The notes beneath the pieces were generated by a model that was given only the letters and a program-made list of their open reading frames with translations, did no database searches and was not told the DNA's origin. A program made the position numbers and the translations under genes. A DNA stretch of 64,000 nt from Pelagibius litoralis (GTDB taxonomy: Bacteria > Pseudomonadota > Alphaproteobacteria > Kiloniellales > DSM-21159), in the NCBI GenBank assembly GCA_029287455.1, contig JARFRB010000100.1:1-64000 (forward strand). The letters are read 5' to 3'. Of this stretch, positions 18,967 to 29,899 are shown piece after piece; position 1 is the first letter of the stretch; every line of letters begins with the position of its first letter.

Positions 18967-20118
18967 CTACTGCATTACGATCCTGGGCGCCTGACGGGCG
19001 CCGGTGCGCGCGGCAAGCTTGTCGCGCAGGGTCTCGGCGATCCGCAAGTAGGCCTGTGCCTGGGCACTGTCCGGCTGGGACACGACCAAGGGCCGGCCCT
19101 CGTCGGAGGTTTCGCGGATAGCGATATCCAGAGGCACCTCACCCAAGAAATCCATGCCCAGCTTCTCCGCTTCTCGTCGAGCGCCGCCGTGCCCGAAGAT
19201 ATGCGACTCCTCGCCGCAGCTTGGGCAGACAAATGTACTCATATTCTCGACGATTCCAAAGACCGGCACGTCAACCTTTCGGAACATGTTGAGGCCCTTG
19301 CGGGCATCCAACAAGGCAATGTCTTGCGGCGTCGAGACGATCACCGCCCCGGCGAGCGGCACCTGCTGGGCCATGGTGAGCTGCGCATCCCCGGTGCCGG
19401 GCGGCATATCGACAATGAGCACATCGAGTTCGCCCCATTCCACGTCACGCAGCATCTGCTGCAAGGCCGACTGAACCATGGGGCCACGCCAGATCATCGG
19501 CGTGTCTTCAGCCACGAGAAAGCCCATGGACATGGTCTTCACGCCATAGTTCTCCATCGGCCGCAAGGTCTTTCCGTCAGGAGAGGTTGGGCGCCCTGAA
19601 ATGCCCATCATGCGCGGCTGCGACGGCCCATAGATGTCCGCGTCAAGCATACCGACCGTCAGCCCGAGGCGGCTGAGGGCCAAGGAAAGATTGGTCGCGG
19701 TGGTGGACTTGCCCACGCCCCCCTTGCCGCTAGCGACCGCGACGATCGCCTTTACGCCAGGCACCATGGCCTGCTGTTGACCGCCACCCGGGCCCGCCCC
19801 CGCCGGCTTGCCTCCCGGCGCCTGGCTGGCCTGAGAGGTGGGTTGTTGTGGCGCGGCGGCCGCCGCTGGCTTGTGGGCAGTCAGAACCGCCGTGACCGAG
19901 AGCACGCCCGGCAAAGCGTCAACCGCCGCCTCGGCCGCTTTGCGAAGCGGCTCCATGGCCGCGCCCTTGCGCGGGTCCACCTCGATGGCGAAACCGACGT
20001 TGCCGTCCTTCACCACCAACCCGGTCACCATGCCAAGGCTGACGATATCCTGCTTGCGATCCGGATCGCTGACGCCGCTCAAGGCCGCCATGACCTGATC
20101 TCGACTTACTGCGCTCAT
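18967..20118 (-). CDS. mrp: Iron-sulfur cluster carrier Mrp/ApbC
   Basis: 383-residue P-loop ATPase that carries and delivers Fe-S clusters. An N-terminal MIP18/DUF59 domain (residues 1-75, with SDPDRKQDIVSLGMV) is joined by an Ala/Pro/Gln/Gly linker to the ATPase with the deviant Walker A GKGGVGKST and a C-terminal CPSC pair that binds the bridging cluster. The ATG at 20118 fits the family and has GAGG nine bases upstream; the frame extends to 20250 but those residues are not Mrp-like. Divergent from hflK. Confidence 0.94.
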   Translation of the reverse strand: MSAVSRDQVMAALSGVSDPDRKQDIVSLGMVTGLVVKDGNVGFAIEVDPRKGAAMEPLRKAAEAAVDALPGVLSVTAVLTAHKPAAAAAPQQPTSQASQAPGGKPAGAGPGGGQQQAMVPGVKAIVAVASGKGGVGKSTTATNLSLALSRLGLTVGMLDADIYGPSQPRMMGISGRPTSPDGKTLRPMENYGVKTMSMGFLVAEDTPMIWRGPMVQSALQQMLRDVEWGELDVLIVDMPPGTGDAQLTMAQQVPLAGAVIVSTPQDIALLDARKGLNMFRKVDVPVFGIVENMSTFVCPSCGEESHIFGHGGARREAEKLGMDFLGEVPLDIAIRETSDEGRPLVVSQPDSAQAQAYLRIAETLRDKLAARTGARQAPRIVMQ

Positions 20119-20285
20119 GCTTGAAAACCTCGGCAATATGACGATATCCCGAAGACCAATATCAGCCTGCGGAACACTGCGCCGTTGATATAAGATCTCA
20201 CTCGGGCATTTTGTACTGCGGGCACTTCGTATAGAAGATGCGCTCGACAAACGCGAGCGAACAAGTGATGGAAGGGTGATAAAGC

Positions 20286-21452
20286 ATGCCTTGGCAATCC
20301 GGCAGTGGGGGCGGTGGAGGCCCCTGGGGTGGCGGCGGCGGCGGCGGTAGCGGCGGCGGCGGCGGACCTTGGGGACGTGGCGGCGGCCCGGGCGGCGGCA
20401 ATTTCGGCGGACCGCGTCCGCCGGATTTGGAGGAAACGATCCGCAACGTCCAGAACCGCTTCAAAGGGGTTCTCCCCGGCCGGATGGGCGGCGGCATGGG
20501 CATCGGGGTGGTCGCCTTGGTGCTGATCGTTCTTTGGGCGCTCTCGGGCTTCTATCGCGTGGAGCCGGATCAGCAGGGCGTGGTGCTGCGCTTTGGCAAG
20601 TGGGTGAACACCACCGCGCCGGGCCTGAACTGGCATCTTCCCTATCCTATTGAATCCGTTCTGACTCCCTCGGTCGAGGCGATCAATTCGATCGACATCG
20701 GCTTCCGGGCCGCGGCAGGCGCCGCGAGCAACCGCTCGACCAGCAGCCGGCGCGACGTGTCGGAGGAAAGCTTGATGCTGACCGGCGACCAGAACATCAT
20801 CGACATCGATTTCACCGTGCTGTGGAAAATTTCCGATGCCGGGCAGTACCTCTTCAACATCCGCGAGCCTGAGGCGACGGTAAAGATCGCAGCGGAGAGC
20901 GCCATGCGTGAGATCATCGGCCGCACGGATATCCAGCCCGCCTTGACAGAGGCGCGCGGCGACGTCCAGGCCAAGGCGCGGACCCTGCTGCAGTCCATCC
21001 TGGACGAGTACGAATCGGGCATTGAAATCACCCAGATCCAGCTCCAGGAAATGCAGCCTCCGGCACCGGTCATCGATGCCTTCAACGACGTGCAGCGCGC
21101 CCAGCAGGACCGTGACCGTTTGCGCAACGAGGCCGACGCCTACCGCAACGACATCCTGCCCCGCGCCCGAGGCGAGGCACAGCGCCTGATCCAAGAGGCC
21201 AACGCCTACAAGGAGCGGCTGTCCAACGAGGCGCAGGGTGAAGCACAGCGCTTCCTCCAGGTCTACGAGGCGTATCTGCAAGCCCCGGATCTTACGAAGC
21301 GCCGCATGTACCTCGAGACCTTCGAGGACATCTATCGGGAAACGGATAAGGTGCTGCTTGGCAAAGGCACGGAGGGGATTGTGCCCTACCTGCCGCTCAA
21401 CGAGTTGCAAAGGCGCATGCCCTCCGGCAACGATGCCGGCCGGACGCAGTAG
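20286..21452 (+). CDS. hflK: FtsH modulator HflK
   Basis: 388 residues. Anchored in the inner membrane with its SPFH/band-7 domain in the periplasm, where HflK and HflC form a cage round the FtsH protease. The N-terminal 45 residues are extremely Gly-rich (PWQSGSGGGGGPWGGGGG), as usual for HflK; one transmembrane helix at about residues 74-95 is followed by YRVEPDQQGVVLRFGKW. ATG follows GGAAGGG. hflC begins 15 bases after the stop. Confidence 0.95.
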   Translation: MPWQSGSGGGGGPWGGGGGGGSGGGGGPWGRGGGPGGGNFGGPRPPDLEETIRNVQNRFKGVLPGRMGGGMGIGVVALVLIVLWALSGFYRVEPDQQGVVLRFGKWVNTTAPGLNWHLPYPIESVLTPSVEAINSIDIGFRAAAGAASNRSTSSRRDVSEESLMLTGDQNIIDIDFTVLWKISDAGQYLFNIREPEATVKIAAESAMREIIGRTDIQPALTEARGDVQAKARTLLQSILDEYESGIEITQIQLQEMQPPAPVIDAFNDVQRAQQDRDRLRNEADAYRNDILPRARGEAQRLIQEANAYKERLSNEAQGEAQRFLQVYEAYLQAPDLTKRRMYLETFEDIYRETDKVLLGKGTEGIVPYLPLNELQRRMPSGNDAGRTQ

Positions 21453-21467
21453 GCGGAGAACGAGATC

Positions 21468-22361
21468 ATGAGCAAGAAGCTGCTTCTTCCCCTTGGCGTC
21501 GTCGTCCTGCTGCTCGGCATCGCCGCTTTCTCATCCATGTTCACGGTGTACCAGACGCAGCAGGCCCTGGTGCTCCAGCTCGGCGAGCCGCGCCGGGTAA
21601 TCACGGAGCCCGGCCTGAATTTCAAGATGCCGTTCATCCAGAACGCCCTGTTCTACGAGAGCCGGGTCTTGAACTTGGATCCCCCGGTCGAACGGGTCAT
21701 TCTCTCAGACCAGAAGCCGCTCCAAGTGGACACCTTCGCGCGCTACCGGATCGTCGACCCCCTGAGGTTCTATCAGACGGTCGGAACGGAGCGCACGGCC
21801 AACAGCCGCCTGGCGGTCATCGTTAACGCCACGGTCCGCGGCATCTTGGGCAACGTCAACCTGGCGAGCGTGCTTTCCGAGGAGCGTGCGACCATCATGG
21901 TCCAGATCCGCGACCAGGTGAACCAAGAGGCCCGGCGGTTCGGCATTGACGTGGTGGACGTGCGGATCCGGCGCTCCGACTTGCCGGACGAGACCAGCCA
22001 AGCGGTCTATGCCCGGATGAAGTCGGAACGCGAACGGGAAGCTGCGGAGTTCCGCGCCCAGGGCTTCGAGCAGGCGCAGCGCATCCGGGCCACCGCCGAC
22101 CGCGAGGCGACGGTGATCGAGGCGGAGGCGACGCGCGAAGCTGATATCCTGCGCGGTGAAGGCGAAGCGGAACGGACCCGGACCTTGAGCGATGCCTTTG
22201 GGCAGGACCCGGATTTCTTCGAGTTCTACCGCTCCCTCAAGGCTTACGAAGAGGCGATCAACGCGGACACCAGCCTGTTGGTGATTCCGCCGGACAATGA
22301 GTTCTTCCGCTTCTTCAACGACCCGACCCAAGCCCCCCGGGAGGCCCCGTTGACGAAGTAG
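21468..22361 (+). CDS. hflC: FtsH modulator HflC
   Basis: 297 residues. Partner of HflK: N-terminal helix (LLLPLGVVVLLLGIAAF), then the band-7 domain beginning FTVYQTQQALVLQLGEPRRV in two strands and a long Glu/Arg/Ala helix in the second half (about residues 180-245). The ATG has GGAG nine bases before it. Same operon as hflK and the DUF2065 gene. Confidence 0.95.
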   Translation: MSKKLLLPLGVVVLLLGIAAFSSMFTVYQTQQALVLQLGEPRRVITEPGLNFKMPFIQNALFYESRVLNLDPPVERVILSDQKPLQVDTFARYRIVDPLRFYQTVGTERTANSRLAVIVNATVRGILGNVNLASVLSEERATIMVQIRDQVNQEARRFGIDVVDVRIRRSDLPDETSQAVYARMKSEREREAAEFRAQGFEQAQRIRATADREATVIEAEATREADILRGEGEAERTRTLSDAFGQDPDFFEFYRSLKAYEEAINADTSLLVIPPDNEFFRFFNDPTQAPREAPLTK

Positions 22362-22390
22362 CACGGACGGCTCGGTCGCGCCGGCATGGC

Positions 22391-22576
22391 ATGAACGATT
22401 TATTGACGGCGCTCGCGCTGGTTCTGGTTATTGAAGGTTTGGTTATGGCGATCCTTCCCAGCATGCCCCGGCGCATGCTGGAACGCCTCGCGCAAGTTCC
22501 GCCGGAAACCTTGCGTATTGGAGGATTGACGGTTGCCGCGAGCGGGGTTCTCTTCGTGTGGCTGATTCGTGGCTAG
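22391..22576 (+). CDS. DUF2065 small membrane protein
   Basis: 61 residues with two transmembrane helices (about 4-20 and 43-60) and the loop PRRMLERLAQVPPETLRIGG, which is the DUF2065 (YjeT) signature. It nearly always follows hflC in proteobacteria, so a part in HflKC/FtsH function is likely, but this is inference. Confidence 0.88.
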   Translation: MNDLLTALALVLVIEGLVMAILPSMPRRMLERLAQVPPETLRIGGLTVAASGVLFVWLIRG

Positions 22577-22734
22577 AGGGTGCCCGGGAAGGCCGGGGCT
22601 GAAACAAGCGCTGGGCGTACAGGCCGGGCGTATTGCCCTCTTCGCCTCGAACGACCATTTTGTTTACCAATTAAGGTTCCGATGGTAGCTCGGGCGCGGG
22701 TAGGCTGCGCTTCGGGCCGGTGAGGAGAGATAGA

Positions 22735-24204
22735 GTGTCGATGCAATTGGAAGAAAGCTGGCCGAAGTCCGCGATTTTCGGGGCGGCCGCGCTAAAGGGC
22801 TTGGCTCTTGCGTGCTTGCTCGCCTTCAGTGGTGGTCAGGCCTCCGCGGCGACCGCGCCGGAAAGCTTCGCGGATTTGGCGGAGAAACTTATCCCGACCG
22901 TCGTGAACATCTCCACGACCCAGGTTGTGGAGCGCGGCGACGGCGGAGAGGATTTCGAGGAGCTGTTCCGGGAGTTTTTCGAGCGGCGCGGCCAGCAAGC
23001 GCCCCAACCGCGCACCCCGCGCCGGGCAAGCTCGCTTGGCTCGGGCTTCATCATTGATCCGTCCGGCTATATCGTAACCAATAATCACGTGATCGCCGAA
23101 GCGGACGAAATCTCCGTGCGCCTGTGGAACGAAGAAATTCTCACGGCGAAGGTGATCGGCACCGACGACAAAACCGACCTCGCCCTACTCAAGGTAGAAA
23201 GCGAGGAGCCGCTGCCAGCCACGACCTGGGGCGCCAGCGGCGACGTGCGGGTCGGCGACTGGGTGGTCGCGATCGGAAATCCCTTCGGCCTGGGCGGGAC
23301 GGTGACTACCGGTGTTCTCTCCGCACGCCAGCGCGACATCAATGCCGGGCCTTATGACGATTTCCTGCAGACCGATGCCTCGATCAACCGTGGCAACTCG
23401 GGCGGGCCGATGTTCAACCTCGACGGCGAGGTGATCGGCATCAACACCGCCATCTTCTCGCCCTCCGGCGGCTCGATCGGGATCGGCTTCGCCATTCCCT
23501 CGGCCCTTGCCCGCCCGGTCATCGAGTCATTGCGGCAATTCGGCGAAGTGCGGCGCGGGTGGCTCGGCGTGCGCATCCAGACCGTCACAGAGGAGCTGGC
23601 GGAGGGATTGCGCCTGCCCGACGAGAGCGGCGCGCTCGTGGCCTCGGTAACCGAAGACGGGCCGGCCGACGAGGGTGGCGTCAAGCAAGGCGACGTGATT
23701 CTTGAATTCGATGGCCGGAAGGTTCCGGATATGCGCCGGCTGCCCCGCATGGTGGCCGAGACGGAAATTGGCAAGACGGTGGAAGTGGTGGTCTGGCGCA
23801 AGGGCGAACGCGAAACCCTGAACATCACGCTGGGGCAGCTCGACGATACGGTGCTGGCCGCCGCCCCAGCCACGATACAGCCGGAAGTCAGCCCGGACGG
23901 GTCGGTCAGCGAGCTTGGGCTCAGCCTATCGTCGATCACGCCGCAGTTGCGCGAGGAGTATGGGCTGGAAGACAGCGCGGAAGGCGTGGTCATCACCGAG
24001 GTGGAGGAAGTGGGCAGCGCGTCCGAGAAAGGCCTGCGGCCGGGCGACCTCATCGTCGAGGTGGACCAGGAAGAAGTAAGCTCCCCGGAGGAAGTGGCCG
24101 CGCAGATTGCCGAAGCCAAGAACGCCGGCTACCGCGTCGTCACCCTTCTGGTCTTCCGGGAAGGCGACTTCCAATGGGTGGCCGTGCGCCTGCAGGACGG
24201 CTGA
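22735..24204 (+). CDS. Do/DegP-family serine protease
   Basis: 489-residue periplasmic protease-chaperone of the DegP/DegQ/MucD group. A signal peptide (LACLLAFSGGQASA) precedes the trypsin-like domain with triad His118 (NNHVI), Asp148 (TDLALL) and Ser222 (GNSGGP), then two PDZ domains (about 265-355 and 385-480). The GTG at 22735 has AGGAG eight bases upstream; GTG 22720 and ATG 22741 are in frame but less well spaced. It lies after hflKC-DUF2065, a common alphaproteobacterial grouping of envelope quality control, with 158 bases between, enough for its own promoter. Confidence 0.93.
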   Translation: MSMQLEESWPKSAIFGAAALKGLALACLLAFSGGQASAATAPESFADLAEKLIPTVVNISTTQVVERGDGGEDFEELFREFFERRGQQAPQPRTPRRASSLGSGFIIDPSGYIVTNNHVIAEADEISVRLWNEEILTAKVIGTDDKTDLALLKVESEEPLPATTWGASGDVRVGDWVVAIGNPFGLGGTVTTGVLSARQRDINAGPYDDFLQTDASINRGNSGGPMFNLDGEVIGINTAIFSPSGGSIGIGFAIPSALARPVIESLRQFGEVRRGWLGVRIQTVTEELAEGLRLPDESGALVASVTEDGPADEGGVKQGDVILEFDGRKVPDMRRLPRMVAETEIGKTVEVVVWRKGERETLNITLGQLDDTVLAAAPATIQPEVSPDGSVSELGLSLSSITPQLREEYGLEDSAEGVVITEVEEVGSASEKGLRPGDLIVEVDQEEVSSPEEVAAQIAEAKNAGYRVVTLLVFREGDFQWVAVRLQDG

Positions 24205-24237
24205 CGGCCTCGGCACCCGCGCTGCGGCGCCTAGGGT

Positions 24238-25131
24238 CTAGACGATCTCGCGCGCCCGGTAGCCCTGCATGTAGAGCAGGCCGGTGAGGTCCGCGTGGTC
24301 CAGGCTAAAGCGCGCGGCCTCGCGCACGGCAGGCTTGGCGCGATACGCGACCCCGAGCCCCGCGGCGCGCAGCATGGCCAAATCGTTGGCGCCGTCCCCT
24401 ACCGCGCAGACGCCCGACTCGTCGAGTCCCTGCTCCCGGGCAAGGCGCCGCAAGGCTTCCAGCTTGGCTTCACGTCCGAGGATCGGCTTCAGGACACGGC
24501 CGGTGAGCCGCCCCTCGGCGCTTTCGAGCTGGTTGGACCGATGACTATCGAAGCCACAGAGGACCGCGACCTTGCCGGTGAAAACAGTGAAGCCACCGGA
24601 CACCAAGGCGGTTGGAACGCCGGCCCGGGCCAAAGTGGAGATCAGGCTTCGCGCTCCAGGGTTCAGGGTGATCCGCTCGGCCGCTGCCTCCAGGACATCG
24701 ACCGGCATGCCGGCCAGCTTCGCGACCCGTGCTTCAAGCGCACTCTCGAAATCCAGCTCGCCCCGCATGGCAGCGGCGGTCACGGCGGCGATTTCATCAC
24801 GAATGCCCAGGGTCTCGGCCAGTTCGTCGAGCATTTCCTCGGCGATGATGGTGGACTCCATATCGGCGATCAGAAGCCCCTTGCGCCGCCCCGCGAGGGG
24901 CTGAGCCGCGACGTCAAAGGGTGCTTGCCCCAAAGCCTCCCGCGTCACCCCTTCCGCTGTCTCCGGCTCGGCTCCCTCGAACGGCAGGTCGCAGGCAATG
25001 CCCGGCGCCAGCCAATCCGCTTCCCCGACCACGCACCCGAGGGCGCGCAAGACGTCCCGCAAGGCGAGGACATCCCCGTCGCCAAGCTTGCGGCCGGCCG
25101 GATCGGCCATCATTGTGAGAACGAGGCTCAT
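24238..25131 (-). CDS. serB: Phosphoserine phosphatase
   Basis: 297 residues, HAD superfamily; last step of serine synthesis. An N-terminal ACT-like part of about 80 residues precedes the catalytic domain. The nucleophile motif reads DMEST (Asp90): the second acidic residue, the general acid, is Glu92 rather than the usual Asp. Motif II is VSGGF, and motif III is VGDGANDLAML. LDELAETLG and FESALEARVAKLAGMP are SerB-specific. Tail to tail with the protease gene. Otherwise normal in length and motifs. Confidence 0.9.
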   Translation of the reverse strand: MSLVLTMMADPAGRKLGDGDVLALRDVLRALGCVVGEADWLAPGIACDLPFEGAEPETAEGVTREALGQAPFDVAAQPLAGRRKGLLIADMESTIIAEEMLDELAETLGIRDEIAAVTAAAMRGELDFESALEARVAKLAGMPVDVLEAAAERITLNPGARSLISTLARAGVPTALVSGGFTVFTGKVAVLCGFDSHRSNQLESAEGRLTGRVLKPILGREAKLEALRRLAREQGLDESGVCAVGDGANDLAMLRAAGLGVAYRAKPAVREAARFSLDHADLTGLLYMQGYRAREIV

Positions 25132-25176
25132 GCCGTGCTGCTATAGCGACGGCCAAGGCGTGCGGACAAGCGGCAA

Positions 25177-26160
25177 GTGGCGCGGAACCCCATCTCGAAG
25201 AAACCCAATCCGGTCGTCCTGGTCGCGGGACCGACGGCGAGTGGCAAGTCCGGCCTGGCGCTCGCGGTCGCAAGGCAGTTCGACGGCGTCGTGATCAACG
25301 CCGATGCGCTGCAGGTCTACCGGGAGCTGCACATCGTTACGGCGCGGCCAGGCGAAGCGGAGGCACGGGAAGCCCCGCACCGCCTCTATGGCGTGCTGAG
25401 CGCGGCGGAACGCTGCTCAGCGGCCCGTTGGCGGAGCCTTGCCCTGGCGGAGATCGCCGAAGCCCACGGCCACGGCAAGCTGCCCATCCTATGCGGTGGC
25501 ACGGGCTTGTATCTCAAGGCCTTGCGTGAGGGCTTGGCCGAGATCCCGCCGGTCCCCACAGAGGTTCTGGAGCGCGGCAAAACCATCCTCGACAGCCGAG
25601 GTGTCGAAGGGTTGCGGCACGAACTGGCCGCGCGGGACCCAATCAGCCACGCGAAGATCGCGCCACGCGACCGGCAGCGGCTTTTGCGCGCCTGGTCGGT
25701 CCACGAGGCCACCGGGCGGGCCCTGAGCGCCTGGCAGCAAGACAGCGGCGATCAAGACGCGGAGCCCGGCCTTCGCTTTATCGATCTTGTCCTGCTGCCT
25801 TCGCGACCCGAGCTCCACGCAGCCATCGAGACGCGCTTCCGCGCGATGGTGGAGACCGGCGCCCTGGACGAAGTCGCCGGGCTGATGGGCCTAGGCCTGG
25901 ACCCCTCCCTACCCGCCATGAAGACGCTGGGGGTGCCTGAACTGGCACGTTACCTCCAAGGGGAGACGGACCTGGCAACCGCCGTCGAAGCGGGCATTCG
26001 ATCCACGCGAAAGTATGCGAAGCGCCAGGAAACCTGGCTTCGAACCCAGGTTATGAGACAGAAAAACAATGTTTCTGTCTTTGAAACGCAATTTTCAGAA
26101 AGCCTGCCGGAAAAAATCTTTCCGATTATTCGTCAGTTTCTATTGACCGGCCCCATGTGA
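25177..26160 (+). CDS. miaA: tRNA dimethylallyltransferase
   Basis: 327 residues. Adds the dimethylallyl group to A37 of tRNAs reading UNN codons. P-loop GPTASGKS at residues 17-24, DALQVYREL and the conserved PILCGGTGLYLKAL block; the C-terminus has the RYAKRQ-type motif as KYAKRQETWLRTQ. The start is GTG, with no clear ribosome site; it is divergent from serB by 45 bases. A stem and T-run 50 bases after the stop may end the transcript. Confidence 0.93.
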   Translation: MARNPISKKPNPVVLVAGPTASGKSGLALAVARQFDGVVINADALQVYRELHIVTARPGEAEAREAPHRLYGVLSAAERCSAARWRSLALAEIAEAHGHGKLPILCGGTGLYLKALREGLAEIPPVPTEVLERGKTILDSRGVEGLRHELAARDPISHAKIAPRDRQRLLRAWSVHEATGRALSAWQQDSGDQDAEPGLRFIDLVLLPSRPELHAAIETRFRAMVETGALDEVAGLMGLGLDPSLPAMKTLGVPELARYLQGETDLATAVEAGIRSTRKYAKRQETWLRTQVMRQKNNVSVFETQFSESLPEKIFPIIRQFLLTGPM

Positions 26161-26179
26161 GCGACTACGGTCGGCGGCC

Positions 26180-26256
26180 AGCGCCCAAGTTGGGGCGGGT
26201 ACGAACGTCCAGCGCCCAATAGCGGGCGCTTTTCACTTACATGGGCGCTTTTCACT
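26180..26256 (+). promoter_or_regulatory. Duplicated stem elements before ilvI
   Basis: AGCGCCC (26211-26217) pairs with GGGCGCT (26224-26230), followed by TTTTCA: a likely miaA terminator or ilv attenuator. Both arms are duplicated: AGCGCCCAA also occurs at 26180-26188, and GGGCGCTTTTCACT also at 26243-26256. So alternative pairings exist. No leader peptide rich in Ile, Leu or Val codons is seen. Confidence 0.5.
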
Positions 26257-26325
26257 AAGCGTCGAAGGGCGGGCGGGCACCCCGGATTGGGAGGCCTGGC
26301 TTCGCCGGTTCAGAGGATTAGGCAG

Positions 26326-28143
26326 ATGTCGACACCCACAGCCCCTGCTCAGCAGGACGCCGCGCCAAAGGAGACAGCGGCCGAAACCGAGAATCTGGCG
26401 ACCGGTTCGGAACTGGTCATCCAAGCCTTGGTGGAGCAGGGGGTAGAGGTCGTCTTCGGCTATCCGGGCGGCGCCGTGCTGCCGATCTACGACGCGCTGT
26501 TCAAGCAAAACCAGCTACGGCATATCCTTGTCCGCCACGAACAGGCCGCGGTGCACGCTGCAGAGGGCTACGCACGCTCCACAGGCAAGGTAGGCGTGGT
26601 CCTGGTGACCTCCGGACCCGGCGCCACCAACGCGGTCACCGGACTGACCGACGCCCTGATGGATTCCATCCCGGTGGTCTGCCTCACGGGCCAGGTTCCC
26701 ACCCACCTGATCGGCAACGATGCCTTCCAGGAGGCGGACACCACCGGCATCACCCGGCCCTGCACGAAACACAACTACCTGGTCAAGCGCATGGAGGACC
26801 TGCCGCGGGTCATGCATGAGGCCTTCTACGTGGCGCAAAACGGCCGCCCCGGCCCCGTGGTGATCGACCTGCCGAAGGACATTCTGCAAGGAACCGGCGC
26901 CTACGTTGAGAAGGACGCGGTCAACCACCGCAGCTACCGCCCCCAGGTCAAGGCCGAGGCAGCCAAAATCCGCGAGGCGGTGGAGATGATCGCCAGGGCC
27001 AAGCGCCCGATCCTCTACGCAGGCGGCGGCGTGATCAATGCCGGCCCCGAGGCCAGCCGCTTGCTGACCGAATTCGCCCGCAAGACCAATATCCCCGTCA
27101 CCAATACCCTGATGGGCCTGGGTGCCTTTCCGGCGAGCGATCCTCAGTTTCTGGGCATGCTGGGCATGCACGGCACCTACGAAGCCAACCTCGCCATGCA
27201 CGGCTGCGACGTGATGATCAACGTCGGTGCGCGCTTTGACGACCGTGTGACTGGTCGCTTGAGCGATTTCTCCCCGAAATCCAAGAAGATCCACATCGAC
27301 ATCGACCCGAGCTCGATCAACAAGAACGTCATGGTCGATTTGCCGATCGTGGGGGATGCCGGAAGCGTGTTGACGGACCTGGTCGACGCCTGGCGGAACT
27401 TGGGCAAGTCCCTGGACGAGAAGGCGATGGAGGCCTGGTGGTCCCAGATCGGCGAATGGCGCAAGCGTGATTGCCTGAGCTTCCGGCAAACTGGCGACAT
27501 CATCAAGCCACAGCATGCAATCCGCCGTCTCTATGAACTCACCCGCGAGCGCGACACCTACATCACCACCGAGGTGGGCCAACACCAAATGTGGGCAGCC
27601 CAGTACATCAAGTTCGAGGAGCCCAACCGTTGGATGACCTCCGGAGGGCTCGGCACCATGGGCTACGGCCTGCCGGCCGCCATGGGCGTGCAGATCGCCC
27701 ATCCGGACGCGCTGGTGATCGATGTCGCGGGCGAGGCCTCGATCCTGATGAATATCCAGGAGATGTCGACCCTTCAGCAGTACAAGCTTCCGGTCAAAGT
27801 CTTCGTCATCAACAATCAGTGGATGGGCATGGTGCGTCAGTGGCAGGAGTTGCTGCACGGCGGCCGCTATTCGGAGAGCTATTCCGACTCCCTGCCGGAC
27901 TTCGTGGCGTTGGCCAAGGCTTTCGGCGCCGAGGGCCTGCGCATCGAAAAGGCCAGCGATCTCGACGCAGGAATCCAGTGGATGATCGACACGCCCAAGG
28001 CGGTGATCGTCGATTGCTGCGTGGCTCAGGAGGAGAACTGCTTCCCAATGATCCCCTCGGGCGCGGCGCACAACGAGATGCTGCTTGGCCCCGAGGACCG
28101 GGCGGAAAAGCCGATCTCGGAAGAAGGGATGGTGCTGGTATAA
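26326..28143 (+). CDS. ilvI: Acetolactate synthase large subunit
   Basis: 605-residue thiamine-diphosphate enzyme that joins two pyruvates (valine/leucine route) or pyruvate with 2-oxobutyrate (isoleucine route). The catalytic Glu lies in VRHEQAAVHAAEGYAR; GTMGYGLPAAMG and the Mg-ThDP site (GEASILMNIQEM with NNQWMGMVRQW) follow. An N-terminal Ala/Thr/Pro-rich stretch of about 25 residues precedes the core. ATG at 26326 follows GAGG. First gene of ilvI-ilvN-ilvC. Confidence 0.96.
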   Translation: MSTPTAPAQQDAAPKETAAETENLATGSELVIQALVEQGVEVVFGYPGGAVLPIYDALFKQNQLRHILVRHEQAAVHAAEGYARSTGKVGVVLVTSGPGATNAVTGLTDALMDSIPVVCLTGQVPTHLIGNDAFQEADTTGITRPCTKHNYLVKRMEDLPRVMHEAFYVAQNGRPGPVVIDLPKDILQGTGAYVEKDAVNHRSYRPQVKAEAAKIREAVEMIARAKRPILYAGGGVINAGPEASRLLTEFARKTNIPVTNTLMGLGAFPASDPQFLGMLGMHGTYEANLAMHGCDVMINVGARFDDRVTGRLSDFSPKSKKIHIDIDPSSINKNVMVDLPIVGDAGSVLTDLVDAWRNLGKSLDEKAMEAWWSQIGEWRKRDCLSFRQTGDIIKPQHAIRRLYELTRERDTYITTEVGQHQMWAAQYIKFEEPNRWMTSGGLGTMGYGLPAAMGVQIAHPDALVIDVAGEASILMNIQEMSTLQQYKLPVKVFVINNQWMGMVRQWQELLHGGRYSESYSDSLPDFVALAKAFGAEGLRIEKASDLDAGIQWMIDTPKAVIVDCCVAQEENCFPMIPSGAAHNEMLLGPEDRAEKPISEEGMVLV

Positions 28144-28240
28144 GCCGCCTCCTCGCGGGCGGTGCGCCGGCCGCCCGCCCCTGCCTGCCCTTGTTTCGCT
28201 CGCGGGCTTGATCCCGCGCCTATCCTTTAGGAACCGTCTC

Positions 28241-29891
<1,651 letters not shown>

Positions 29892-29899
29892 GGTCGGTC

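Noticed and set aside
26157-26222. 21-codon frame that might be an ilv leader peptide
   Set aside because: It has only one Leu, two Val (one the start) and no Ile codon, no ribosome site, and begins inside the miaA stop region.
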